Assembly (NCBI GenBank): GCA_031841125.1
Contig: CM063106.1
Span: forward strand, 38,002,001 to 38,066,000
DNA from: Acanthococcus lagerstroemiae
Taxonomy: Eukaryota > Arthropoda > Insecta > Hemiptera > Eriococcidae
Reading direction: 5' to 3'
Length of the DNA: 64,000 nucleotides
Shown here: positions 11,340 through 22,080 of the stretch, piece by piece
Position numbering within the stretch: the stretch's first letter is position 1
Layout of the letters: each line of letters starts with the position of its first letter
The notes under the pieces: generated by a model
Seen by the model: only the letters and a program-made list of their open reading frames with translations
Database searches by the model: none
Told to the model about the DNA's origin: nothing
Position numbers and translations under genes: made by a program

Positions 11340-11659
11340 CAGGGACGTAGCGAAGAGTTTTTTCTAGAGGGGCAAAAATTGTTAAGTTCCCTACTAACTC
11401 ATGTCAGAATTCCCAAGTATCAAAATTTGTTTGTATTAGCAAAAGAAAGAAAAAAAAACAAACCTTTTGACTTATTGAGTTTTCCCAACTTTTGATCCAA
11501 CTGACTCAAGTCAAAATTCCCAAAAATCAAAATTTATTTGTATTAGCAAAAGAAAAACCTTTTGACTTGTGTGATTTTCCCAAATTTAATCCATCTACTG
11601 AATTTTCCGAACTCCGGCGGAGGCTTGGAGAGCACGGTACCCCCTTATTTTCGTCCCTG
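11340..11659. mobile_element. hAT MITE, CAGGGACGTA family, copy A
   Basis: 320 bp with ends CAGGGACG/CGTCCCTG and a perfect 8-bp target duplication TGTATGTA (11332-11339, 11660-11667), diagnostic of hAT-type transposition. No transposase. It sits in the LRR-gene intron 54 bp upstream (gene sense) of exon C. Related copies are at 13021-13346 and 25709-25940. Confidence 0.88.
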
Positions 11660-11667
11660 TGTATGTA

Positions 11668-13020
11668 CTTCACATTTTGGCCAATTTTCGGTCGTAAATG
11701 TTTGTTCCTCGTTATTTCCGGTCAGGCATTGACACACCTAGGTCAGATTAAATTGCGGGTTGTTCGGAAATTTTAGCCTATTCATTTATTTTGGCCTTTC
11801 CGTCAGTTCTTATCTCTCTCAGTTCTGTTGCTTTTCAACTTGGGGTCACTTATGTATTCTCAAGCTGTTCAACAGTTTTAGGCCCAGTTTTTGGCAGTTC
11901 GTTACGTAAGCTACTTTTTAATTTTGTGCTATGTACCCGAATTAGGCAGCTTTTCAATCTTAGCTTTTTTCGACTGTGAGCTTCCTATCAATTTTGCACT
12001 GTCTTTCTGGTTTTCGCTGTTTGCTGGCGATTCAGTTGGAGAAGGCTAAAACTCAATTTTTGGAATTTTCTGAGGAAAAGCTTGACGCTTCTAGAATGCG
12101 AACGAAAGAGGAGTGGGCCTCAGTTTGTGTACCCAGAAAGGTCAGTGGCCGGGTTCTCTGGATGTTTTTTTCTTTCTTTTTACGAAAATAGGAATTAGGT
12201 GATGTAAAGCTCCTCTTGACAGGGTTTTTAGTTCCAGCCCTCCACAGTAATCAGGCACAGCAGTTCCACAAAAGCATAATAACGTTAGAAGGGCATATGT
12301 GACACAAAAATGTTGATGGCAAAAGAATAAGAATCAAATGAGAAGGGCATATAATATGTTATCTACATTTTTAACTGTGTAGCGACAATGAGGAATGTTT
12401 ACTGTTTTACATTCTCCTTTAAGATTTACAGACTGTAAAACAAGCTCTTCTCTTGCATTAATTTGGACATATATTCAATAAAAATAGACATTATCGTGTA
12501 AAGTCAACGCGTGAATCGTCAAAATTACAGACGGAATCTTTTTTTCTTTCATGTAAGATTTTCATGGTGTCCTCGAAAACTCAACTAAGACAGTGTCTCC
12601 GATGCTCTCAGTGTTTTTACCGATTCGAAATCCTTCCAAATTGGAGAATAAAAGACAGGATTCCCACAAAGCACACCATTTTGGTTGATGATACGAAAAG
12701 GTAATTGCCATTTTGTTAGAAATGAAGCACGAAAGGTGAAGAATAATAGGCCGTTCGACTGTTATTCTTTTAAGAGTCCCTCGGGTCCTATAAAGAGATC
12801 TTCATCATCTTGAACGTTCACACGTCGATAAAGTCAACTAAATTTTCATTGGGCTTTTTTTTAAAATGTGATTCTCTGGTTCTATCTTCTTCGGGGATTC
12901 AGTTCTGCCTCTAACCTCTCACAAATGAAGTCATGGGCTAGCGTTATGGATGTCGATGGGAGGTAGTTTAAAGAAGTACAAAACATAATAATCGTTTTCA
13001 TGCTGTAAGTAAAGAATTAT
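11668..13020. other. Intron sequence, nothing recognised
   Basis: Intronic on the LRR-gene model. Short open frames on the plus strand (11791-12191) are T-rich with no family motif. No repeat structure was recognised. Confidence 0.45.
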
Positions 13021-13346
13021 CAGGGACGTACCGATAGGGAGGAGGGGGAGCTTCCCCCTGTAGGAAATTTTTTACTCAGCAGTTGAGAAAGTATACCATT
13101 TTAGTCGGGCGGAATTGGGAAATTTCGGTGGAGTTGGGAAAATCAAACAAGTCAAATTTTTTTGAGAATTTTGAATTCAGAAGAAGTTAGGAAAATTCAA
13201 AAATTGGGAATTTCAAGTCCAGAAGTTGGGAAAATCAAACAAGCTAAAAGCATTCTTTTTGCTTTGATACTTGGGATTTTTGAGTTGAATCAGTTGGGAG
13301 TTTCACACTTCCCCCTTCCCAGGGAAAACTCTTCGGTACGTCCCTG
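13021..13346. mobile_element. hAT MITE, CAGGGACGTA family, copy B
   Basis: 326 bp, ends CAGGGACGTACCGA / TACGTCCCTG. Flanking 8-mers agaattat (13013-13020) and agaatgat (13347-13354) match at 7 of 8 positions, an aged hAT duplication. The arms are more extensively inverted than in copy A ('cagttggg', 'gtcccc' words). Confidence 0.82.
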
Positions 13347-13445
13347 AGAATGATCAACGGTGGTAGTTACCGTTGACTTTCTTCATTGTGCAATCTTCAT
13401 TCTTGAAGTATAGTATAGAATGTGTAGAATGAATATGCATTTTAC

Positions 13446-13598
13446 CTTCTAAACCTGCGAAAGCTTCATTGTCGATGTGAGTAATGTGATTTCCATCCAG
13501 CTCCAACGAATTCAGAAGGGTCATATGCGAGAACACTCTGGCTGGTACAAATTTCAACTGGTTGTGCGCTAAAATCAGCATGTCTAGATTTTTCAAGC
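13446..13598 (-). CDS. LRR gene exon B
   Basis: 153 bp (51 codons) between acceptor atttcag and donor g|gtaaaatg. It encodes GLKNLDMLILAHNQLKFVPA and LNSLELDGNHITHIDNEAF, two 24-residue LRRs. The leading two bases complete a Gly codon begun by exon A, and the final base starts the Glu codon completed by exon C. These exact phase matches are the strongest evidence for a real spliced gene. Confidence 0.87.
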
Positions 13599-14019
13599 CT
13601 GAAATACATAAAAGCAGAAGATAAGTATCAACCTCTGCCAATTACAAATAAGGTTTGAGGATAGGGATACAGGAATATACTTATTGCCCTCCCCAGAGCT
13701 ATGGGGGAGAAGAATAGTTTTAGAGCTTAGTTACTGATGACATTTTACACATGATCCGTTTTTCTTCTCTCCGTGGTTGTCAAGAAAGTAATTTAAAATT
13801 AGAGTAAAATTAGAATAAAATGTTAAACCCAAAACTTTTTACGGGGGGGGGGAGGGGGGGGGAGGAGGAATTTGGGCCATATTTTGTATGATCTCTTTTG
13901 TGTATCTCAGAGCCGAATTTCTTATTAATTGATATGGTCTGACCTAGGTAATTGGTTTCCTCCACCTTTTCGATTTTAAGTGTCAGTACGTAACAATCTA
14001 TAGCACCGAGGTCTGACGA

Positions 14020-14555
14020 GAGAGCAAGAACGTTTTTCTCGGTCTATTGTTAGGCCTACCTCCGCGCTTGCCTGATTCAATTTATTCGATTATCATCTCC
14101 TCCAATTTCCAGTATTCTTTCCTAACAGAACTATATCATTCGCAAATCTAAGATTATTCAGGTATTTACCATAAATTTTGATTCCTTTTTCTCCCTAGTT
14201 TAATTTTTGAAAGACCTGTTCTAGCACCGCATTGAATATAGGTTCGGCGAGAGCGGGTCGCTCTGCTTCACACTTCTCCGTATTTCGAATTTTTTGCCCT
14301 TTCTGCACAATCTTAGATAAGGGGATGCGTTGCAGTAAAGTTGTTGGCGGATGTTGATAATGACTGTGGGTGTACCTTGCTCAGCGAGAGCTATCTATAT
14401 TTTATTGCGATGTATTGTATCAAATGCTTTATTAAAGTCATAAAAAGAGCGTTGCATTCTAGATTATATTCCCTTGTTTTTTCCAAAAGCTAATTTATCG
14501 TATGTATATTATGGTCTGCTGTAAAATAATTTCTCCGGAAGCCTACTTGCTCACA
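14020..14555 (-). pseudogene. RTE-like LINE reverse transcriptase fragment
   Basis: Read on the minus strand in shifting frames this gives EQVGFRRNY-TADH-IHTIN, FNKAFDTIHR-like, SVKQSDPLSPNLFNAVLEQ and LRFANDIVLLGK. These are RT palm motifs in the order of RTE-type LINEs. Several frameshifts separate them, and the catalytic FADD-type motif reads FAND, so it is dead. It lies in the 8.5-kb LRR-gene intron. Confidence 0.78.
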
Positions 14556-14569
14556 GGTTGATTCATAGG

Positions 14570-14700
14570 CAGGGCTCGGATTTATATGCGCTAAGAATGA
14601 GAAATATGCGCCTATAATATGCGCTAAAAAATGCGTTATATTAATTTTTTTTTTAAATATGTGCAAAATATGCGAAAACAATATGGGTCTCATTTTAAAG
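14570..14700. mobile_element. hAT-type end with TATGCGC repeats (partial)
   Basis: Starts CAGGGCTCGGATTTATATGCGC and carries several TATGCGC/AATATGCG words, typical of subterminal repeats at a hAT end. The opposite end was not found, so this is a partial or truncated copy. Confidence 0.45.
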
Positions 14701-14819
14701 AGCTCGATATGGTGTGTCTATTAAAGAACGCAACATACGAGAGAAAGAGACAGAGAGGGGGAAAAGAGTTATATTTCAAATTAAGGTGAACCAGTTCAAC
14801 GTATTGATAAATTTATTTT

Positions 14820-15750
14820 GTAACTAGAAAACGATCGTCACAATGACTGACATTTTGAACTTGCCACCACTTCACACTGCTATAGAAGCAGCGGCGATAA
14901 TGGGGGCTTATCGTCTGGGTCAACCAAACTTTCGAGCCCATAAGACAGGCCACGGGAGGATATGGGAGATGGTCAGGACGATAGACAAATGCTTTGGGAT
15001 GCCAAAGGATAGAATTGCGATGGAACATTTCTTTGACAAGCCATACCGTGCGCTAATACCCACACGGGAGGCTTGGAAAAGAGGTGGCCAATCATTCTAG
15101 GGAAAGAGGAAAATGTGTAGTTTGCAGATGCCTCTAAGCATGACCAAAGTGTAGGAATCGGAATCACGAATGCAAAAGGCGCTGACAACTGTTCAGTGGC
15201 ACTGAGCGAGGGCGTCATTATCCTCCAAGCGGAGATAATGGCGATCACGGTGGCCATTGAGAGAAACCAGCAGAAGGGCCTTGTTAATAAGCAGATCTAT
15301 ATCTGTACAGACAGTCAAGCGGCTGTCAAAGTACTATCGTCACACTAGACTACATCCCTGGTAGTGGCGGAGTGTGTTAATAAACTATACACCCTTGCTC
15401 AGGAGAACCGGGTCACCGTACTATGGATACCGGGACATTGCGGCATAAAAGGGAACATGATCGCTGGCAAGCTAGCGAAGGAGGGCACCAAAAAGGAACT
15501 GGCAACGCCCAGGCCGTGTCTTCTTGTAGTATACAGCGTCATAAAATCCAAAGTAAAGGCCTGGATAAGTAGGCAGACGGAAATACACTGGCGGTTGGCC
15601 AGTGGCATGAACGTCAGCAAAACACTGATAGGGGACACCCCCAGTAAGTATGCCAAGTTCCTATTAGGGCTTGACAGGAAACATGCAAGGCTCATGGTCG
15701 GACTACTAATCGGTGATGGGGCCACAAAACACATGTGGTATAAAATAGGA
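14820..15750 (+). pseudogene. LINE (RNase H-bearing) 3' coding part, interrupted
   Basis: A stretch up to a stop at 15098-15100 (…REAWKRGGQSF) is followed in other frames by an RNase H domain: FADASK (first Asp), LQAEIMAI (Glu), CTDSQAA (Asp), then WIPGHCGIKGN...AGKLAKEG, where the usual fourth Asp is Gly. A stop interrupts near 15346. RNase H after RT is characteristic of I/R1/LOA-type LINEs. The frame runs to 15750 and is cut there by the MULE at 15751; the remainder resumes at 16591. Confidence 0.8.
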
Positions 15751-16580
15751 GGTTCGGTGTAAATTGTACGCAGGTGAATTGTACGCAGGTAACTTGTACT
15801 CAGGAAATTGGACGCAAGCGGAAATTGTACGTAAGAAAATTGTACGCAGGAAAATCAGAGAAATTTGTACACATAGGTTGTACGTACGAAAATTGTTTGA
15901 AAAAAAAAAAAAAATACGCAGATGCATATCCGTTTGGCCCCCACTATTCCTCGTAGCTATGTGGAACTGCTGCGAGGCCGCAGTCGAATCTATGCTGAAA
16001 ACGAATAATGCCGTGGAGGGGTGGCTTACAGGATTCGAAGCGACTGTCGATGCGACCCATCCGAATATATTTCGGTTCATCGAAGCCCTTCATCGAGAGC
16101 AAGTCTTAGCAGATGTAAAGTACGAGCAGGTCATCGCTGGGGAGCCTCCCACTAAGAAAAAAAAATTATCGTGATTGCGCTGCAAGACTTCAAGCATTCG
16201 TTGGCCGGTACTACCTTCGCAATGACAACGAGGACGAAGAAGACCATATGCTACGCTACTTACACAGCATCGCGCATAATATTGCCTACTGAAGTTTTCT
16301 TGTCAATGGGCGTGCTGGTTTTAATTTTGCAGATAATTTTCATATAGTACTTGTACGTAAATACTGTTTCACATTCTTCATTTTTGACAAATAATAATGT
16401 TTTATTTCCTTTATTTTGGAGCGTACAATTATACCTGCTTACAATTTTTCTGCGTAGAATTTACCTGCGTAAAAATTTTCAGCATACAATTTTCGCTTGC
16501 GTACAATTTTCGCTTGCGTACAATTTCCTGCGTAGAGTTTACCTGTGTACAATTTACCTGCGTACAATTGACTGGACACC
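15751..16580 (+). mobile_element. MULE (Rehavkus-like) with minisatellite termini
   Basis: The ends GGTTCGGTGT... and ...GGACACC are imperfectly inverted. Each arm is made of repeated words such as AATTGTACGCAGG (left, 15761-15890) and its complement (right, about 16435-16570). The flanks carry a 9-10-bp target duplication, AAAATAGGA(G), at 15742-15751 and 16581-16590. A 9-bp duplication, minisatellite-like inverted termini and a MULE transposase remnant inside fit Rehavkus/MuDR elements. It sits within a LINE coding region. Confidence 0.85.
15946..16292 (+). pseudogene. MULE transposase C-terminal remnant
   Basis: About 70 residues (MWNCCEAAVESMLKTNNAVE..., HPNIFRFIEALHREQ) up to an A-run at about 16157-16167, then in another frame RDCAARLQAFVGRYYLR and YLHSIAHNIAY before TGA (16290-16292). 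This is the familiar C-terminal end of animal MULE transposases ('W...TNN..EGWH..F', 'HP..W.FI..L..EQ'). The A-run frameshift and the absence of the catalytic core make it a deletion derivative. Confidence 0.75.
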
Positions 16581-16590
16581 AAAATAGGAG

Positions 16591-16875
16591 TGGTAAGAAG
16601 CAGCTCCTGTAGGTACTTTGGAGAAGAGGAAGAAACCTCGATCCATATCATATGTCGGTGCCCAGCAATAGCCAGGACAAGACGCGAAGCATTGGGGCTA
16701 GAATATCCAGCACCCAGTGAAGTCAAAGGGATAGAGCTAAGTAAAATTCTCACTTTGGCTATAAAAGTAAGGCTACTGAGCTGATCCTTGACAGCAACTT
16801 GAGGAATAGTGCAATGGACTGCAAAGTCTGAGCGCTCGATGCATATAGCGCCACCTCACACATAAGTGTATGTAT
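16591..16875 (+). pseudogene. LINE 3' end: zinc knuckle and 3' UTR
   Basis: Continues the LINE interrupted at 15750: CRYFGEEEETSIHIICRCPAIART shows the C...C...H...C knuckle that ends many RNase H LINEs, then a stop near 16784. The following ~85 bp ('ctgatccttgacagcaac', 'gcgccacctcacac') match the internally deleted copy at 51920-52137, which helps define the 3' terminus near 16862. Confidence 0.75.
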
Positions 16876-17601
16876 GTAACGTATGTTTATCTGTTCCTGT
16901 CCAGATGATTAATATGTCGTCTACATATCTTGTCCATAGCTTTATGTTTTTCTTGTGTTTGATGTTGTTTAGTTGGTCGTTTTCAAAATTGTTCATGTAT
17001 ATTTCGGCTAGAATGGGTGACAGTGGTGACCCCATTACTAGGCCTTCTGTTTATTCGTAATATTTGTTGTTGAACCGGCAGTAATTTTGATAAATGATTT
17101 CTTTTGTGATGTTTGCGTGTGCAGTTTCTTCTGTGTTGTTTTTGTAGTTGTTGTTCGTCAGTATTGTTGTTAGTTCTTGTTTTGGTATGTTCCCGAACAC
17201 GTTTGTTACATCCAGTGATACTAGTTTGTTGTTGTTGTTTAGTGTTATTTTGTCCAGTTTGTCTTTTAGTTGTAATGTGTTCTTTATACTGTAGTCTGTT
17301 CTGAAGTTGTAGTGTTCTTTCATGAATTTAGCTATTGTTTTTGCAAGTTTGTAGCTTGGTGATTGTATGCTGTTGATTAGTGGTCTTATTGGTCTGTCTT
17401 GTTTGTGTAGTTTTATGAGTCCTTTTAATTGTGGTGTCCTGGGGTTCATGTCGCTCAGTTTCTTGTCGTTTATGTTGTTGTTTTTCATTATGGTCTTTAG
17501 TTTAGCTTGGTATTTGTTGGTCGGACTGATGATGGCATAACAGCCGAAAGCGCTCTGGAATACAGAAGATGAAAAAGTGAATTGGCACACCCTACACACG
17601 G
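16876..17601 (-). pseudogene. Penelope-like element reverse transcriptase fragment
   Basis: Minus-strand frame: PQLKGLIKLHKQDRPIRPLI, SPSYKLAKTIAKFM, KLVSLDVTNVFGNIP, a stop TAA at 17051-17053, then in the same frame TEGLVMGSPLSPILAEIYM and YVDDILIIW. This motif set (K-H-K..RPI; SPSYKLAK; SLDV..F.NIP; GSPLSP; YVDD) is that of Penelope-like RT. The stop stands where Q usually precedes T-D/E-G. It is truncated near 16887; no GIY-YIG endonuclease is seen. The upstream end joins a short structured segment (see 17526). Confidence 0.82.
17526..17555 (+). ncRNA. Hammerhead-ribozyme-like core (partial)
   Basis: CTGATGA (17526-17532), stem II GGC/GCC with loop ATAACA, GAAA (17546-17549), then GCGC-TC, giving a short self-complementary stem III AGCGCT and a UC cleavage position. 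Short-stem-III hammerheads are established in Penelope-like elements, often in inverted terminal pieces, which fits its position antisense to the RT. I could not form stem I from the flanks, so this copy is probably truncated or inactive. Confidence 0.4.
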
Positions 17602-19189
17602 CATATTTTGATTTGTTTCGGTGTCTTGGTTGATTGGGTTATTTACGGTGTTAATGCGGGGACGAGGGGAGGGTTGCTGCAGTCTACTCTCCCCACGGAG
17701 ACTGCATGCCGGCTTGGGGAGGCGTGTCCCGAATGCCATCGGATACTTAAATTACGAATTGGATTTTGGAACCATCGAAATTATTTAACGATGAAGACTT
17801 TTATCAAAATATTTTCTCATCTCAACTCTAAGGTAGAATTTGGAATTCTTTTTGGTATCAGTTTCACATTTCTATCACTGACAGAAAAATTTCCATAAAA
17901 ACCGACTGAAAAGATTTAAAACATGATTTTACATCCAAATACACATTTTTGTATTAGCTTTCGAAAGAGGCAAGTATATTTAACGGCAATCACATCATAA
18001 AGTGAGGTAACACTGCATACACATCTCTCCCACATCTGGATCCAAAATTCCCATTGTATATTAACGCATTTATTCACGCAGTGTCTTACTGTTGGCACTG
18101 TCTTACTTTATGAGCCTCTCCCCTAGTGTGTTGCATCTTTACAGTCGTCGTGAAATAATTATTAATTTATCCTCACTGCTTAATACAACAAACAGAATCC
18201 TCTAAGCCGACTATAACAAGATAGTGAAACTTGTAAAATTGCAATTTCAAATCTTTGGTACACGGCGACTGAAAAAAAATTTATAGCAAAAAGGATTACA
18301 TGCAACTACAAACTGAGATCATATATGATTGGATATAATATAAGTGCAGTGAAGCTGATTGTTCCTAATCCCTTTGTACATATAAAAAGAAAATGTCTCC
18401 GTCCGAAGGAAAACCAATAACGCGATGAAAAGGTTTAAGGTTTCTCGTATCGCTTAGATAAGCGTTTCTTACCTGTACATATTTTTCCAGTAGGTATAGA
18501 ATGAAGGGCAGCAGTGTCGGTATAAATGTAAGATAATATATCTCGATGCGGTACGAGCACTGGCGAAGTTCATAAGAAAAGTACCGCGGGCGGGCTCTTA
18601 CAGGGCATCATAAATTACATGATACCCAGTTGGAAAATTTTTAATGAGATGAGACCAGTCCGTTTATACCGCTTTATTCCGAAGGGAAGGGTTTCAAATA
18701 CTCAGCGAAGTGAACAAACAATGTCGAACAAATATTTTCAACCCTTGCATGTTAGTATGTGTTGACAGTGTCGATGTCGCGATGGACGGGCGAAGTACTC
18801 GAATGTAGACGGAAAATGGTTTTTGATTATTGGATTATGACCGGGATTTAAATCTGATAGAATTTCACCTACGTTCTCGTTTTCCAGTTAGCTTATTAAC
18901 CCATACTGGAACACTGTATCCGTTCGCTAGCTCGACTGAATCATAGCTGTGCTCGTTGTTTGTCCTTGTCTTGGTGTAATGGAAATCGATAAGCAAGCTC
19001 GACTGATCATCTTATCCAGGAAAAGCGAATCGGATACAAAATACGATTTAAAATATCATTGTTGGTATAGAAGCCATAGTTTACGAAAAATTTTCGAAGG
19101 AGTCGTCTCTTTACTACACCGAAATTCAACCTCGCAGTGATTATCCTAACATGTTCCTCAGCTCTGACGTGCTTGAGCAGTTCTAAAAT
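17602..19189. other. Intron sequence with no identified element
   Basis: 17640-17750 is locally GC-rich and looks foldable ('gcagtctactctcccc'...'ggagactgcatgcc'), perhaps the remaining end of the Penelope-like element. The rest is AT-rich with no open frame or repeat that I can name. Confidence 0.4.
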
Positions 19190-19415
19190 GGGAGCCTGGT
19201 TGGCCGAGTGGATAGCGTGCTGGTCTCGGAATTCGGAGGTCTCGGGTTCGAGCCTATGTAGCAACTCTCTACATTCGACCCAGGCCGGTTTTTCGGCAAG
19301 AAGAGAAGAAGGCTAAGACAGCCTTAACAGTTTCCCCGACGTCTCTGAGGTAATGCTCGAAAGGGCTGATTCCAGGACTCGGGATAAGCGTTCGAGCAGT
19401 TGTACACTTACGCAT
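19190..19415 (+). mobile_element. tRNA-derived SINE, copy 1
   Basis: The head is tRNA-like with a box A (TGGCCGAGTGGATAGCG) and box B (GGGTTCGAGCC), the internal RNA polymerase III promoter. The body continues 'aggccggttttt', 'ggctaagacagcc', and a core GTCTCTGAGGTAATGCTCGA with AAGGG...TTCC at 19341-19373. Possible target duplication GAGCAGTT near both ends. A second copy with a clear duplication is at 41438-41654. Confidence 0.8.
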
Positions 19416-19581
19416 TATGACATTAAAAAGTTGATAGGGCATTTTATCATAAATACGTTAAATTTAGTACGTGAGTTCGAAAGTCATAAGGATCGATTTG
19501 AAGACTAGCACCATGCAAAAATCGTCTCTTGGATCCACATCAGGGAAAAGGGGGGAACAAAATAACATTCACACTGAGAAT

Positions 19582-19785
19582 CAAAACTCACATTTGCCAT
19601 TTTACTTCAAGGGCACAAATAGGCAAAATATTGAACACGGGTGCAGGCATATCTTTGCTGCGCCTGTGAACGTGGAGTATGTTATACATATCGCACATTC
19701 ACAGGCGCAGCAAAGATATCCCGCACCCGTGTACAATATTTTGCCTATTTGTGCCCTTGAAGTAAAAGAGAAAATGTGAGTTTTG
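19582..19785. repeat. Near-perfect inverted repeat, 93-bp arms, 18-nt loop
   Basis: 19582-19674 and 19693-19785 are inverted copies with only a few mismatches (shared words 'acttcaagggcacaaatagg', 'atctttgctgcgcctgtga'). A transcript would form a long hairpin. It could be a foldback MITE or a hairpin RNA source. No target duplication was found. Confidence 0.85.
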
Positions 19786-19899
19786 GTTCTTTACCCTTCA
19801 TACCTAACCTAACATGACCTAAAATGAAAAATGTTTCGGGCAAAAATTAAAGCTATTTGTATCCTATGTAAAGAAGGACTCATGTAAATTTACCCCCTT

Positions 19900-20215
19900 C
19901 CTGCGTCGCCACACGTACCAAGACGAGGAGGTGAGGGGTGAGTAAAGAGGAAGCGCGTCCGGCTGTAGTACACTCAAATTCCAGGTTAGTGCTGGGTTGA
20001 GCGTTACCCTCGGTCAGTAGGGGGTGCCATGGCAGCCCTTGCAGGAAAGCGCGCACCGGAAGCGGAACGGCAAAATGGGGGCTCGGGCCTGCCTCAAAGC
20101 GTCCCTCCGGCCACTGATACGATACTTGAAAGGGTAGTTTCCGGGGCCGGGGGTGCGGTGTCTCAGGAGCCACTTTGGCATGCGCGCATCGCGATACGTT
20201 CCACCAGCCCCTAGC
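19900..20215 (+). mobile_element. GC-rich SINE-like retroposon, copy 1
   Basis: A sharply GC-rich island in AT-rich intron DNA, homologous end to end with 45540-45853 ('gaccaagacgaggaggtgagg'-type opening, 'aatgggggctcggg', 'ccgggggtgcggtgtc', 'ccactttggcatgc'). It lacks about the first 100 bp of the other copy, consistent with 5' truncation of a retroposon. Long frames on the minus strand are not conserved between copies and are probably composition artefacts. Confidence 0.7.
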
Positions 20216-20375
20216 GATAAAAAATTTGCGAAAGAGTCCAAAATTGAAACCTTAACTAGGTATTCATAAGCCATAAGGCCATAACTAATTCCAATGTTTT
20301 TATTGAGTCTTGAACATTCTAAGATTCCATTGAAGCCTTGGTATGGTGGACTTTAAATGGTGTACAATCAAAATT

Positions 20376-21535
20376 AAGAAACAGCGATTTGCCCTTTGGA
20401 ATTTAAACCTGCACTAGAGAGCGCTGCAAAACTACCTGCGCGGGTGTTAGCGGGTGAAAATGAGTGAGTGATCATGTGTACTTTCAAATAGAAACACTGC
20501 TATCTTCAGTAGGGTAAAAACCCAAAGAAAAATTATTCTGCCAGTAGAACTGATTATAATTTAATTTTTTGGCGATGATGCAATTGAATTTAGGACAAAT
20601 TTTCTTTGAAAGTGAATTTCTAATCGACTTAATGATAGTTGAAGTTTGCTACACGCTTATGGTAAATCATACGTGATCACTCACACATATCGCAGGGCTG
20701 CCAACACTTGAAACTCCAAGTTTAAATCCAAATAGGAAATGAGAATGAATTCTAAGAATATGTGTCTATTCTTTAACAGCACAACTTTACATATCTTATG
20801 CGCAATGTTGACTATTTTTGATAACTTAATGCATACGTAAACCCAAGGTCTATTCCATAGTAGGTACCCAACAAACTGTTATGGACATAGCCGAGTGGGG
20901 GAGGGGGAAAACTGGGGCACTTGCCCCAGTAGACAGAAACTGAAGTTATATTGTAACGTGCATTAGGTACCCAACATTAATAGATATTTCAGCCGAAAAG
21001 TAAGAAAGAAACTATGTTTTTCAAAACTTCCACGCATTTTTGCGATTATTTCGATAAATATATTTTCTAAAGAAAAGTTGTAATGAAACCTTTTTATAGA
21101 TAATTTACCGAGGAATATTTTATGTTATTTCTATTTTTGGTCCTAAAGTGAATATTTTTATAGATAACTGCGATTTAGCTAGTAGAGATCAGTTACGAGA
21201 GAAAAAATAACAAAAGCCACGTTCCTCGAAACTTTCATACATTTTTGCGATTATCTCGTGAATATGTGTTCTAGAGAAAAGTTGTATAGAACCTTTTTTA
21301 TAAAAAATTTAACAAGAAATACTTCACGTTATATGCATTATGGTCCTGAAGTTGATATATTCCGAGATATCCGTGTTTTTTTGTAAAATCTCAGTATTAC
21401 ACCAAACTACAAGGTCCAAGCGGCATGGGTTAATTACCTCAAATTTTTTATGGCGAGTTTCTAGGTCCATTGGAACAAATTTCAGTGCGCACCTAATCGA
21501 TTGGTGAAAACTTGTAAATTAAGGGACTCCCCATT
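20376..21535 (+). repeat. Dispersed ~0.85-kb repeat R1, copy 1 (interrupted)
   Basis: Homologous to 60217-61054 throughout: 'aacagcgatttgccc', the hairpin CTGGGGCACTTGCCCCAG, 'gacag.aactgaagttatattgta', 'ccacgcatttttgcgattat' and 'ggtccattggaacaaatttc'. No coding capacity; type unknown. It is interrupted by a 338-bp insertion at 20395-20732, absent from copy 2. Confidence 0.8.
20395..20732. mobile_element. 338-bp MITE inserted in repeat R1
   Basis: The ends are inverted, TTTGGAATTTAAAC and GTTTAAATCCAAA, with inner inverted words 'gagtgagtgatcatgtgtac' / 'gatcactcacacatatc'. The paralogous site at about 60229-60240 reads straight from 'gatttgccc' to 'taggaaatga', giving an empty-site control. 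Target duplication is unclear, so the superfamily is unassigned. Confidence 0.75.
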
Positions 21536-22080
21536 ACATTTTGACCACATATAGAAGAGTATGTTCGCAATCCCCATCTTCACTCACAAACATCACAGAC
21601 CAGTGTTTAGCGAAAAAAAGGACCTTCAGGATTTCCTTCTTGTACAAATGATTTTTGGATTACCCCCTTGAGTGGAGGGCGGCGATATTGGATGAAAAAT
21701 ATAAAAAACTGTACTTTCGGATACAGTTCAATGAAAAGAAATCGATCTACCTGTATAATGATCAATTCACAAATGAGTGTCCTTTACGGTGGGTAGATTC
21801 ATCCCAAAATACCATAACATTCTTAGATATACCCATTATATATGCAATTCGCAAAAATATCAAAACTTGGGATATTTTAATCTTTCCGTGCGTGAAAATC
21901 CAGTTCGCTTTCAAAACTTGATACATTTTCTTCGAAGAATTGTTGTACTGCGTATGCTCGACGTCGACTCCCATAATAGGTCAATACAACATAGTTCGAA
22001 AAACGTGGACTATGTTGCAGCAAAACTTTCTTACATTCGCTGAATGTAAACGCGTAGAACAACAATAATGTACATTTTAC

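Noticed and set aside
17490..17560. Complete active hammerhead ribozyme
   Set aside because: The core is present but no stem I could be formed from either flank, so only a partial motif is reported.
19190..19262. Functional tRNA gene
   Set aside because: The tRNA-like head continues into a SINE body with a second copy elsewhere, and the acceptor stem is absent.
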